Shown here one piece after another: positions 8,023 to 17,900 of a stretch of 21,472 nt of DNA. Location: positions 251,197 through 272,668 of the forward strand of contig NW_003116951.1 in assembly GCF_000003605.2 (NCBI RefSeq). Reading direction: 5' to 3'. The notes under the pieces were generated by a model. It saw only the letters and a program-made list of their open reading frames with translations, had not been told where the DNA came from and did no database searches. A program made the translations under genes and the position numbers. This DNA comes from Saccoglossus kowalevskii (lineage: Eukaryota; Hemichordata; Enteropneusta; Harrimaniidae). Within the stretch, counting starts at the first letter, position 1. The number at the start of each line of letters is the position of its first letter.

Positions 8023-9373
8023 TACTTGACCGAATCGACGTTAATACTTCCATTATACAATTTAGTTAAAATGGAAAGTAATTTTTCGTCGTTTCGTGTG
8101 TCGTTTTTAACGAGTTTGTCAGTACGTAGAGTAAAACTTGTAAATTTGTCTTTCAAGTTAGTATTTCTACGAAATACAATAAGGGGAGGATTTGGAAAAA
8201 TTTATTGAGTAACTGATCATTCCGTCCCAGTTTTTTAATAGGGCTCTTTTGAGCTAAGACCCTTGTATATAATGCTGAATGCAGTTGTGAATATTGTTTG
8301 CCCTTCACGTAAATTGTTGATACGATTGTCATGTTCATTGAAGAGTATTTTTTCGATATCATTATCGCACAATTTTTCAATAGATTACGTTCATGTAAGA
8401 AATCGTTTAGATTATTACATGTTCGAGCATACCGAATGGTTTTGCCTTTAATAAATTCTTTGAATACTGATGTAGGGTGACAAGAATTACGTTTCAAATA
8501 TTGAAACGTTTCCGTTTTCTTGGTGTGCGTTTTCACGTCTAATATATTCAGATCATGGAAGCGTTGTCCTTTATATAGATCAAGGTCAAGGTAAGTACGT
8601 GACTTGTGTCCTGGAGTATTCAAATGTGAGCCGGTATTTGTTATGAAGCATATTAGCTCTCTGAACAAATTTGTGTAATTCAGATACGGTACTTTTGAAT
8701 ACCATGAAGATGTCATCTCGAAAACGATACCAAGTTTAATATATCGAGCATCAAGTAGTAAAATTCGATTTTCCAGTAGGTGGAATGTAATGTCAGCAAT
8801 CTGAAGATAGTGGTCCCATGCTAACTCCACATGTTTGGGTATAATATTCATTATTAAACTCGTATGTGTTTCTTTTCAGAATGATTTCAAGGAGTTTAAT
8901 TATATATTCCAAAGGTGGTGGTTTCAAAGGACTATAATTGTGATTGTAATTCGATTGCATTGCATTAGCGGTTGCTCGGATCGCTTCTTCGTGACCAGTA
9001 TTCGTATATATTGATACGACATCCATGGTTACTATGTTGCCTTTTAACGATTGGAATTAAAAAGTGGTAAACCAATTCTGATATTTTCTCTGTCGGACCA
9101 GAGCAGCCACTGACTGATTATTGGTCTACCGACGAATATACTGCCCTCTGGTGGTGGTTTGTGTACTTTATGCAGTAAATACCACCGGGGCGTTCTAGCT
9201 TTGTAGTTAAATGGGTCTGTATATTTATACTTGTCGTAATCGATTAATTCCAGAGTGTGTATTTCTGTAACAAGCTCATGGACCAAATTAGGTGTAACTA
9301 TGGTATCGTTACCACTAATTTTTAGTATAGTATTGCTCGTTGTTTAGTTGACGAAGGCTTTCATACATATAGT
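8010..9373 (-). pseudogene. Reverse transcriptase region of the PLE, frameshifted
   Basis: The minus strand shows RT blocks in the expected order but in changing frames. At 9286-9120 come LLHKVHKPPPEG and GRPIIS. At about 9033-8990 comes motif A (TMDVVSIYTN) with its catalytic Asp. At about 8870-8800 comes YYTQTCGVSMG (motif B). The catalytic RDD is encoded at 8720-8712 (FRDDIFMVF) in a different frame from its neighbours. The conserved post-RT block ILDVKTHTKK, FQYLKRNSCHP, FIKGKTIRYARTC lies at about 8560-8390. Near 8180 another frame reads PLIVFRRN. The last frame stops at TGA TGA (8012-8007), inside the ribozyme core. At least three frame changes plus stops separate these blocks, so no functional protein is made. 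Family identity rests on motif order and wording, which are characteristic of Penelope-like RTs. Confidence 0.8.
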
Positions 9374-9894
9374 GGAGGGGGGGGGGGGCAAGGGTTATTT
9401 TCGTTCAACGTAATTGCAATATTTTTTTGTTCGTACAACGTAAATAGAAAAAATAAATTCCGTAATTCTGTAATCACCGGCTAGACGTACAACGTAATCA
9501 ATCAAATATTTTTTTCGTACACTGTAAAAATGTGCCATTTTTCTCGTTACGTACAAGAATTTACATCCAAATAAAATAATCGTAAAAAAAATCCAGGGAA
9601 ATTACATTTCAGAAACTGTAAAACGACTAGATGACACAATTCACTACAAAATTGACTGTCCAAGACGTAAAAGGCCCTCTAATCGAACGAAGAGCATTAC
9701 GAGGGTAATATGCGCATGCGTCTACACACGGCACAGTAATGGCGGAGCATTTGAGTCGGAGAGCTTTTTGGACCATTCAATGCTCCATTTTTTAACATTG
9801 TAAACTGTAAAAACGTCTTTTTTTCCTTGTAAATTGTAACAAGCCCTTTTTATTTCCCGTAAAACCGTACCAGCTAACCCCCTTGCCTCCCCTC
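9374..9894. mobile_element. 521-bp non-autonomous DNA element inserted in the PLE
   Basis: The ends are inverted copies: left GGAGG...GGCAAGGGTTA and, read inverted, right GAGGGGAGGCAAGGGGGTTA. The flanks carry ATAGT at 9369-9373 and at 9895-9899, a 5-bp target duplication. Taking out the element and one ATAGT brings the two halves of the PLE frame back into register, which fixes these boundaries to within one base. The interior has no open frame for a transposase. Instead it repeats a degenerate CGTACAACGTAA / CTGTAAAA-type word many times in the outer parts, as subterminal transposase-binding arrays often do. The left G run (12 G) has probably expanded. I cannot place it in a superfamily. 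Confidence 0.8.
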
Positions 9895-9899
9895 ATAGT

Positions 9900-10837
9900 A
9901 AGTTGTATTCATGATTGCAATGCCACGACATTTGTTTTATTACAACTGTGTTATCATGATTTAGTCTACTTATTGCTGCTCTTTCGGCAGAATTCACGTT
10001 TTGTTTGGGTTTATTGGTAGTAATTTTGGATATCTCAACTTTGGTTGCCCCAATGTAATTTTCGAGGCTACTGTTATGCGAGTCTGGTGGGTTCCATGTT
10101 GATTTCATTTTGAAAGGATGTTGTTGAGATTGTTTATTGCGCATTATATATTTGATACGCATTCTCCTAGATAGCATGGACATGTCTCTGAGCAAAGTGT
10201 GATCGGTTGGTTTAGGTGGGGTTGGTATAAATTCGAGTCCGTTGCCAAGGACAATGACCTCTGTTGGGGTTAGAATTTTACTCGAAAAATTCCGAATAAA
10301 ATTTGAGACAAACTGATCAGACAATAGTTTATTTTAAGTCAGTTTTGCATTGTATCTCTTTATTCGTTTGCATCTTGCAATGTGTTTCTTAGTTGAGAAG
10401 TGTCTATTGCGTTTTGTGTTATTGATTGTATGGACAGAGTCCATAGTAATAACGATAGTTCTCTTTTGGGAGGATGTGGTGGCCCTGAAAAATGTACTAG
10501 TAGTTTGGTTTGTGTGCCGAAGCACTGGTCCATTTAAGGCTAGAAGTGCGTTTCCTGCCCTTTCGGGGGCCCTGTACTCTTTTCTTCGATTATTTGAGGA
10601 ATTGCCTTAGTTTCTCAGAGCCTGATGTTCCTCTCCAACCAGGCGTTTGATATCTGCAAACGCTTCCTTCTCCTCCTTTACCAGAATGGTCTGAAATTTT
10701 TTGAGGTGGATCGGTAAATAAATGTCAAGTAGTTTAGTACTGTTTAGAAGCCTGGTTTGGAAGATTGTAGTTTGGAAGAGAAAAGACATCAAGGAGGCGG
10801 ACTGGGCGAAAAACAACAACTGTTGAGTGCAATACAA
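9900..10837 (-). pseudogene. N-terminal part of the PLE reading frame with two in-frame stops
   Basis: Three consecutive minus-strand open stretches, 10837-10607, 10606-10334 and 10333-9900, are in the same frame. They are interrupted only by single TAA codons at 10609-10607 and 10336-10334. The first has a Lys/Glu-rich helical segment. The middle is basic and Arg-rich (RHFSTKKHIARCKRIKRY). The third has the block before the RT fingers seen in PLEs: LGNGLEFIPTPPKP, a basic stretch, then SAERAAISRLNHDNTVVIK. At 9930-9900 the frame slips (CRGIAIMNTTYY in another frame) just before the inserted element. The long single frame shows decay is moderate. There is no zinc-finger or GIY-YIG signature in this N-terminal part. 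Confidence 0.65.
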
Positions 10838-10904
10838 GAAAATAGAGACAAGGTCTGCTTAAAAAAATCCATATCGGATAGGAGGGAAAAGGGTAGGCTT
10901 CATT

Positions 10905-11264
10905 TCAATCTTCCTGGCCCACCAGGATATCAAATCGTCCGCCCCTTAGTTTCACCTCCACACCGTCACCACATACCAGTTTCAAATATCCTTCAGATCT
11001 CAGACAAAATTCGATAAACTAAGCGATTTCTTGTGTAACCTTCATTCGACGGCGGCCGCTACTCATCTCGGAACGTATCCAACCGATGCGATAGAAATGC
11101 CACACAATCCTTTGAACCGTTGCCCTCGCTAGTCCAACTTCCTCGGCGATCATTCGCAGAACACGAATGATCCCCATATTAGTTTCTTCGTCTACGCGCT
11201 TAGACATAAATAGCAATAATTGTTCAAATTCAGAAACTGCATTCAAAACTAATCTCGTTCCCAC
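10905..11264 (-). pseudogene. Helix-turn-helix-like fragment, possibly from a transposase
   Basis: Minus-strand frame from 11264 to a TGA at 10907-10905, broken once by TAG at 11021-11019. Residues about 32-55 read as a helix-turn-helix: IAEEVGLARATVQRIVWHFY, with the Gly at the turn and a Thr/Val/Arg recognition helix. GRRRMKVT follows, resembling the GRPRK-type basic linker of Tc1/mariner transposases. Past the stop the frame goes on with FIEFCLRSEGYLKLVCGDGV. It lies upstream of the PLE N-terminal region but in a different frame, so it may be an unrelated remnant. The HTH reading is by eye. Confidence 0.3.
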
Positions 11265-11892
11265 GAGGGTAACTTAGGCAAATTCATTTTATGTTAGGGG
11301 CATTTTAAAATATTTGCATCAACTAGGTTATTTTCGCAAAACTTTCAAAATAAAATTTATTAAATGAAAGAGCTTATGTATGCCTGAAATAATAAAGTGT
11401 CCGATATCAACGATGAGTACTAAGTAAAACATGATTGTTTGATGAATGTTTGACTGGACGCTTACATGATGTAATAGTTGAACCCATCTGAAACCCTGGT
11501 CCGTTGTTTTGATTAACTGTCACGCAGACGGGTATGTAACTTTATTGCGCCTACAACGGGTACTGAATCGTCTAGGAAAGTGCCTGGGGATGTTGCAAAG
11601 TCCCTGGGTAATTGCGTACCAGGTGCGGGAGTTAGGTGTATGTAAATACCTTGTGCCTTCTGTAAGATAGTTATGTTTGCCGCGGAGATTTGTGGGTATA
11701 GTCTTATGACGTCACTCAATGGTTCAAAGGACGGAGCGTTGTCGCGCGCATAAACAAAAATGGAAGAATGAACCATTGTCTTCCATTTCCTGACTAATAT
11801 CTTTCTCGTTTGCTTAAAACTGTTTTCCATCCATCCTGAGAGATAACACTGCCTCGTGCTAACTCCCGCGCCCGACATATTGACAGACAACG
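11265..11892 (+). promoter_or_regulatory. Upstream region and probable 5' UTR of the coiled-coil gene
   Basis: The first 250 bp are AT-rich. From about 11510 CpG density rises, with GTCGCGCGC near 11740 and CCCGCGCCC near 11870, just before the ATG at 11893. This fits a TATA-less CpG-type promoter; no TATA box is placed usefully. A 138-codon minus-strand frame (11929-11513) spans it and even covers exon 1, but shows no recognisable domain and I do not call it a gene. Confidence 0.4.
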
Positions 11893-11904
11893 ATGGCGTC
11901 AAGA
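11893..11904 (+). CDS. Coiled-coil gene, exon 1 (MASR)
   Basis: ATGGCGTCAAGA in an ideal start context (A at -3, G at +4) is followed directly by GTGAGT. It is four codons in phase 0, with a 96-bp intron. Exon 2 is in frame with it and has no upstream ATG of its own within the exon. Confidence 0.65.
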
Positions 11905-14900
11905 GTGAGTAGAAAAGAGTAAACATCACACAGTTATATCTATCTTAAACGAAGTGCCAGACGGTTTGCAAAATAATATTTTTTTTTGATAATCTTACAG
12001 AACTATTATTATAGTAACTATGTGGCTGATCCTGACTCTGACTCGGACTCAGACTATGACATCGATGAGCGCGAACACCATGACTATATGCTTGGGATGC
12101 AGGAGGTCATCCATCAGGGAGTACATCACAGCAAAATAAAAACTGGAATCAAGAGGCGTCCTGGACATTACACGGTATATTGATTTTAATAGTTTTGTAT
12201 TTTTCTCTCAATCTAATCATAATTCTGAAGGTTTCATATTCACATGCACTTTTCATCGAGCGTTGAAATAAAGACTGCAATCTTTTTATCAATTTTCCTT
12301 GAAACAACTATGCAAAACTATTATTTCTTGGAACATTTTTAACTGTGTTATGACTTGGTCTTCAACAGTTGGACATTTGTATATTGAAAGTCTCACAATA
12401 TTTGATGGGGGTATTAAAATGAATTGAAATGAAGTTGTACACATGTAATTTCAAATAATCTAAGAATTTAGGATCTAAATTCTAATTCCATATATACTAT
12501 TTAACAATGTAGCAGAGGGTTGTGGAAAGAAAATACACATTAATTATTTTCATAAAAAGAACTGAAACCATATCAAACTTATAGATTTTATGAAATCTAA
12601 TAACTTAAAATTGATTTTATGTCAGATACAATCTTCATGTGGTCATGTGATCGCTAAGTAAATAAAACCTTTATAGAAGATTCAAATGAAAACTGAAGAA
12701 ATTGAAAGGGATACCACATTTTTTTTATTGGGAAACATAACAGTCAGTGATTTTGGACAACTTTTAAATTCATATTTTTGCATTTTCACTAGAAAAATGT
12801 GTTAGTTTTTACATTTAGATAGTAAAATCTTCAGAATGCGTGAATTAAAAAAAAATCGCTATGACTGTTACGTTCATATATTCATACAATATCTGAAAAA
12901 ATTAAAAAATCCGACGAGTGCCTGCTGAGAAGTACTTTTTTGATTGAACATTTTAATGTCACAATTAAAACAAAGGTGTAAATTACTTTGCATATAAATA
13001 GATGAATAGTTGAATTTATACAATATTTAAATGGTCATGACATCCTCTTTGTCCAATGGTTTGATGTCTATAAATTGTAGATGAATTATTAAAATTATTT
13101 CATATTTGACTGTGTGATTATTAATTATTTAAAGTACATGGGAATGTACAAATTTGGTCATCAAAACAATGCAGGTTGTTAATATTGACCACTGTTTTAC
13201 AGCCATTCTGAGAATTATTCGGACAGTCAGTTAGCAATATATCTTGGAACTTTGCAAAACACTTGGGTCGTTTTCAATTTAGACTTGATGGCGCTGTTGT
13301 ATTGGCACACCCATAATTGGGATCATTCCATTATTTTGCTAGATGCGGGTAAAACTCTGTTTTCAAAACGACACACATTGGTTACCATATATTACCAGGT
13401 TATATGTTGTATATGCATTCAAAGTGTTATTTTAAATTGTTATAACCATCTGAGTCCACCTGACATAGCGCAATTTACAAAACAACTCCCGAGTGTTGAG
13501 TAACCCCAGGTATTAATGAACTCGTCGTTGGCGAGAAGGCTCAAAGTAAAGTTTATTAGCGGGATTTTATACCAAGGTGGGAGAGTACATCAGGGATACA
13601 CAGACGGAATCTTGATTATAACGGTTTGATGGACTTTGTCAAATCAAAAGTGCCTTTCTTGAGCGAATAACTTTTTCAACTGCAGTTTGAAAATGACTGG
13701 GTATGACGACCGTTATTAAGTCTAGTCCGTTTTTGTAACAGGTACAACTGACTAAAATTAGCGAGGGGTTGACATTTTTCGACAAATTTAGCAACACCCA
13801 ACTTGTGATTTTCAAATTTACTGAAAATAATTACAATATAAATATAACACATAAAGAATGGTTGCTGTAAACGCATGCTAGATAATACTTGCAATTCACT
13901 ATGTCGACAACCCCTATGAAATAGTAATCCCAAACCACGCACCCATCAATCAAGTGGAGCCGACAAGTCTAGATTGGGCAAAGACCAAAGTGTTTTGCAA
14001 AGTTGCAAGTCATTTTGCTAACTGACTGTCCGAATAATTCTCAGAACGGCTGTAAGCATGTTACATTTATGTCAGAGCTTTGAATTTTTCATAGAACAAT
14101 TAGGTATACTTATATTAGATTTTATAAAGTATAGAAAAATCATTTTGATCAACATGTGCCAAAAAAACTAATACATCCTTTAAAATTGTTTTAATTGCTC
14201 ACTACATGTTGAGTGGTTTTTCATTGTACTTAGCTGTGTCTTGTCCACAAATTCGTTACGAAAGTTGTTTATAGTTATAATCCTGCGATATCTCTCAAAA
14301 CCCCTCTCACATATGGATCTGTTGAAAACACATAATACCAAGGTGGGTCACCATAGAAACATCATCCATGAAAATAACCATCAATTATGAATAGAGCACC
14401 ATCTTATTTATCAGCAATAATGTCACTAAAGTTACTGAGGTCACTAAAGTTACAATCTAACAGATGCCGGTCAACTAATGCGTCACAAACATCATGGCAG
14501 GTCTGTGTTTTTTGTTGAATCGATCGAGTGATAAAAAATAATCGTTCCAAATAAAATTGTACTTTTATTTCATATCCAAAAACAAAAAGTAAAATTTGTT
14601 GCATGGCATCATGACTGAGTGAGAGGAATTATTGGTATAACTGGTGTAGAAAATAAGTTAATAAGATCATGAAATTCATGAACATATCCTGGCTAAAACA
14701 TTTCAAATGCGCTTCATTTAACCTTTTACAAGAGACATTAATATTGCCACAAACAATTTATTTGTTTCTGTTTTTAGTCTGCAGCATTTGCAGTTCGAGA
14801 ATGTTTCATTTTTTAATTCAAACTCTTCTAAATTGTGAAACATAATATTTTGACTCCAATAAAAAAAAATTATTTGCACTGTGACCAAGCTCATTAATAT

Positions 14901-17900
14901 TCATTGACTAATTAATATTCATATAGCTCATTAATATTCATGAGTGACCAGCACTCACATTGAGCTGGCGAGATCCATGTGAGAGCATACTTTGTGGTAT
15001 TCTCATGATATTATTATACATTTTTTCCTGACCGAATTAGCAAAAGAAAACGCTTTACGCTGTGTTGAGTAACAGGATTCTATTTCTGTCTTCCGCTATA
15101 GTGCTTCTGTCAAAGTAAACAATAGAATGAAAATGAAAAAAAAACAGTGAAGAATAATGTTTTTTTATTTTATCAGATTGGCACGCGTCTTAATGCACCC
15201 AAGGATGGTGGTCTTGATCATTTCTACAATGGAAAACACTGGGAAATTGATATGGAAAAGCCATTAGAAAGAACCACTAGGGGACTGACTTTGTCTGCTG
15301 TTGCTGAGTAAGTAAAAACTTCCAAATTTACGTTTTACAAGTCATTTATTCGATTATAAGAAACATTGATTTCAGATTGGCAATCAAATTACTAAACATA
15401 AAATGTGTAACAAAATACTGATGATAGTGAGATGCGGAATTGTTTGAGTTGCAAACACCGAGTTGAACATGCCAATAATTTAGAAACCACGCCCAAATTG
15501 TAACTCTCTGTTCAATTTCCATTTAACAGAACTTTGAGTTACGAGCAATATACATTTTGGTTAAACGTCCACATTAACATGTTAAACGTCCTCCACATTT
15601 ACAGCAAGTCTCAGAAGTATTGGGGCAGCCAATTTGCAAACTCGCTAGCGAATTGGCTAACTGCTTTGGTTTTGACTGAATGGTTTGCTTTTGAATCTCG
15701 CTGGTGCCGTCCTGTGGTCACGCCCACTCTGGGTGAATCTATATAACAGTAGGGGGATGGTCATCATACTTTAGTTGGATAGCGATTTCGCTTTCAAATA
15801 TACCAGGGAAAGTGTGTTCGTATACAAAGGAATTGTCCATGCAAAAACGATGAATCAAATTTTATTAGCGGTTGGTTTAATGTTACCCCAACGAATCGTT
15901 TGGATGTGAAAATTTATTTTCTCCCTGATTTATAGGAAACTGTTTCTCAACTTGTCTCTTTATTTAGTTTCAATCAGTGTTCAAGATGGCTACCCCCATA
16001 TAGTAAATATATGTGGATTAATTGCATTTATCATATTATCTCTTGTACTCCAGCTGACTGTGGCCATTCTCAGGCTGACCAGGGAGACTACTTTCACATT
16101 ATCACGCCTCGGATTCAGAGGAATCCAGACATGTGCAATATAGACTCGCCCAGAGTTGACGCGACCATGAGTCTGCATCAGCAAGATTCAAAAGCCAACT
16201 GTTCCGTCAAAACCCAAGCAGTTAAGCCAATTTGCTAGCGAGTTTGCAAATTGGCTGCCCCAATATTTCTGAGACTTGCGTAGTAACTTGAACTTTCATT
16301 GACAGTTGATTGAACTTCGAGTTACAGGCAACATAGATTTTGAACATCAAGTTACAATTTGGGCATAGTTTCGCAAAAGTGGTTTCTAAAATATGTGCGT
16401 GATCATTTTTGTAACTCGATGTTTTCGTAACTTGATGTCCGTAACTCAAACAGTTCAGCATCTCGATGATAGTATGTTAATTGGCTGCGGTTTACATTAC
16501 CAAGACAAAATCAAGTTACGCACTTGTCAATCAGGCAAACTATGACCTTGCCTTTGACAAGTTTGTAGATAACTTGTTTGAAGCTTAAGATTATTTTCTG
16601 GCTCTAAATCTATGTTCCTTTAATAGAATGGTTGAAAAGGAGCAGCTGAGAAGAGTTCGGGAAGATGCCAAGATAAGGCAAATGGCATGGAAAGTCCTGT
16701 CTGAGCTGAATAATGAATTCAAAAACACCATTATAAAAAGTCAGGTAAACAAAACAATTTCTAGTTTTATTGCACTCTATGTATTTCAGGAAGAATTATA
16801 TTTGTACATTTGAGTAGCAAATTTGTAGTTTTACTAGTTTGGGAATAATTTTTCACTATGGGGATGGGATTTCAATTGTTCACAAGTTTCTTTGATCTGC
16901 TCTAGAAGTAGAAGGTGATTGATAAAGTTCAGCTATTTTCATACAAAATGATTGATGTTTCACAATTTCAATTAGACAAAAAAAAAAGTGAAATACTTAA
17001 GGTATAAAAGAAGCTACTGTAATGGTTAGTTATGCACAATCAATTAATTTAAAATGTTGAATTTATAATGTACCCTACATTATTACCATACATTTTGTAT
17101 TGATTTAAGATGGCCAACTGGTGGCCATTTTGTTTTTTCATGATGATATGCTTCTCTGGCAAACAATGATGTGTTCAAAGTTGGTGCACTAAGCTGCTCC
17201 TCCAGTGTCTTAACCCTATAAACACCAAAGCCATGATTAGTCAAATTTATAAAATTTTTTTAGAAAAATACATGCAAATAGTAGCGCCAAAATAATCACT
17301 CTCAAAGGGTTAATATTGTTAATGTTAATTTCTTACTTTAACAGGAGGATCACAATGTTTTCATTGTGGAAGAAGTTGAAAAGGTGGAAGAGCGGAAGAA
17401 TGATGTGATGGTTCAATTGGGACGTCTTAGAAAGAAGCTAATGAATACGGCAATGGCTGAAGATGAAAGAGCAAGAAGAGTTGAAATGATGAATGAATTG
17501 AGTAAGACTGACCAGGTAATAGTGACAGAATCTCATATGTGATGCAGTGATGCAGTCATTTGTGATGCAGTGTGTTCTGTGGTCGTATTTTCACAAGCGA
17601 AGCAAGTAAAAATGCATCATTGATACATCACGGTACATCACATGAAGTCTGGGAACATAATTATGTAATATTAACAGAACCCCTTCAAGGCCTTGAAAAT
17701 TTGTCATAAAATCACAAAATTGATCTTAAAAAAAGAGTGTGAAAGAGCTGTATTTTCTCGGCATTTTCACAGCCTTGCAATCACAACCGGTGAAAACAGA
17801 AAACTCTCACAAAACTGTACTTTGGGCTAGTTGTGACCCTTGCATGTGGAACATGTATAAATTTGCTTGTTGTCTCATAGTCAAATTTGTGCTATTCCTC

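Larger units (their letters stand above)
7923..10837 (-). mobile_element. Decayed Penelope-like retroelement (PLE)
   Basis: A minus-strand retroelement of about 2.4 kb without its insertion. From 5' to 3' it has an N-terminal region (10837-9900), a later-inserted non-autonomous element (9374-9894), a reverse transcriptase region (9373-8010) and a hammerhead motif. The RT has the hallmarks of the Penelope class: a LLHKVHKP block with GRPIIS before motif A, TMDVVSIYTN as motif A, GVSMG as motif B, an RDD catalytic motif and the long FQYL...HPTSVFKEFIKG...IRYARTC block downstream. Stops, frameshifts and the internal insertion show the copy is dead. No GIY-YIG endonuclease is visible after the RT: the frame ends about 45 residues after the PLIVFRR block. 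I could not define the outer ends or terminal repeats. Confidence 0.8.
14055..15176 (+). other. Remainder of intron 2
   Basis: AT-rich intron sequence. It holds an 18-bp tandem duplication near 14422, a triple POU-like motif near 14893, and a weak transposase-like peptide on the minus strand around 14332-14180 (see findings). No exon is supported. Confidence 0.5.

Noticed and set aside
10757-11017. 86-codon plus-strand frame rich in Gly, Pro and His
   Set aside because: It is antisense to the PLE N-terminal region and the helix-turn-helix fragment and has no recognisable feature of its own.
11513-11929. 138-codon minus-strand frame over the promoter and exon 1 of the coiled-coil gene
   Set aside because: There is no recognisable domain and no splice or promoter context, and it overlaps a well-supported exon in antisense. 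A frame of this length is expected by chance a few times in a window of this size.
13252-13942. Frames of 83 and 88 codons inside the 853-bp element
   Set aside because: They include the inverted repeat and lack DDE/D or DNA-binding motifs. The element is non-autonomous.
15952-16461. Several 63-79 codon frames in intron 3
   Set aside because: They lie inside the Mutator-like element and partly within its inverted arms, and have no transposase motif.
16628-16813. ATG at 16628 as the start of a separate 61-residue protein
   Set aside because: It is exon 4 of the coiled-coil gene reading on into its intron. The acceptor at 16626 and the phase match to exon 3 show the Met is internal.
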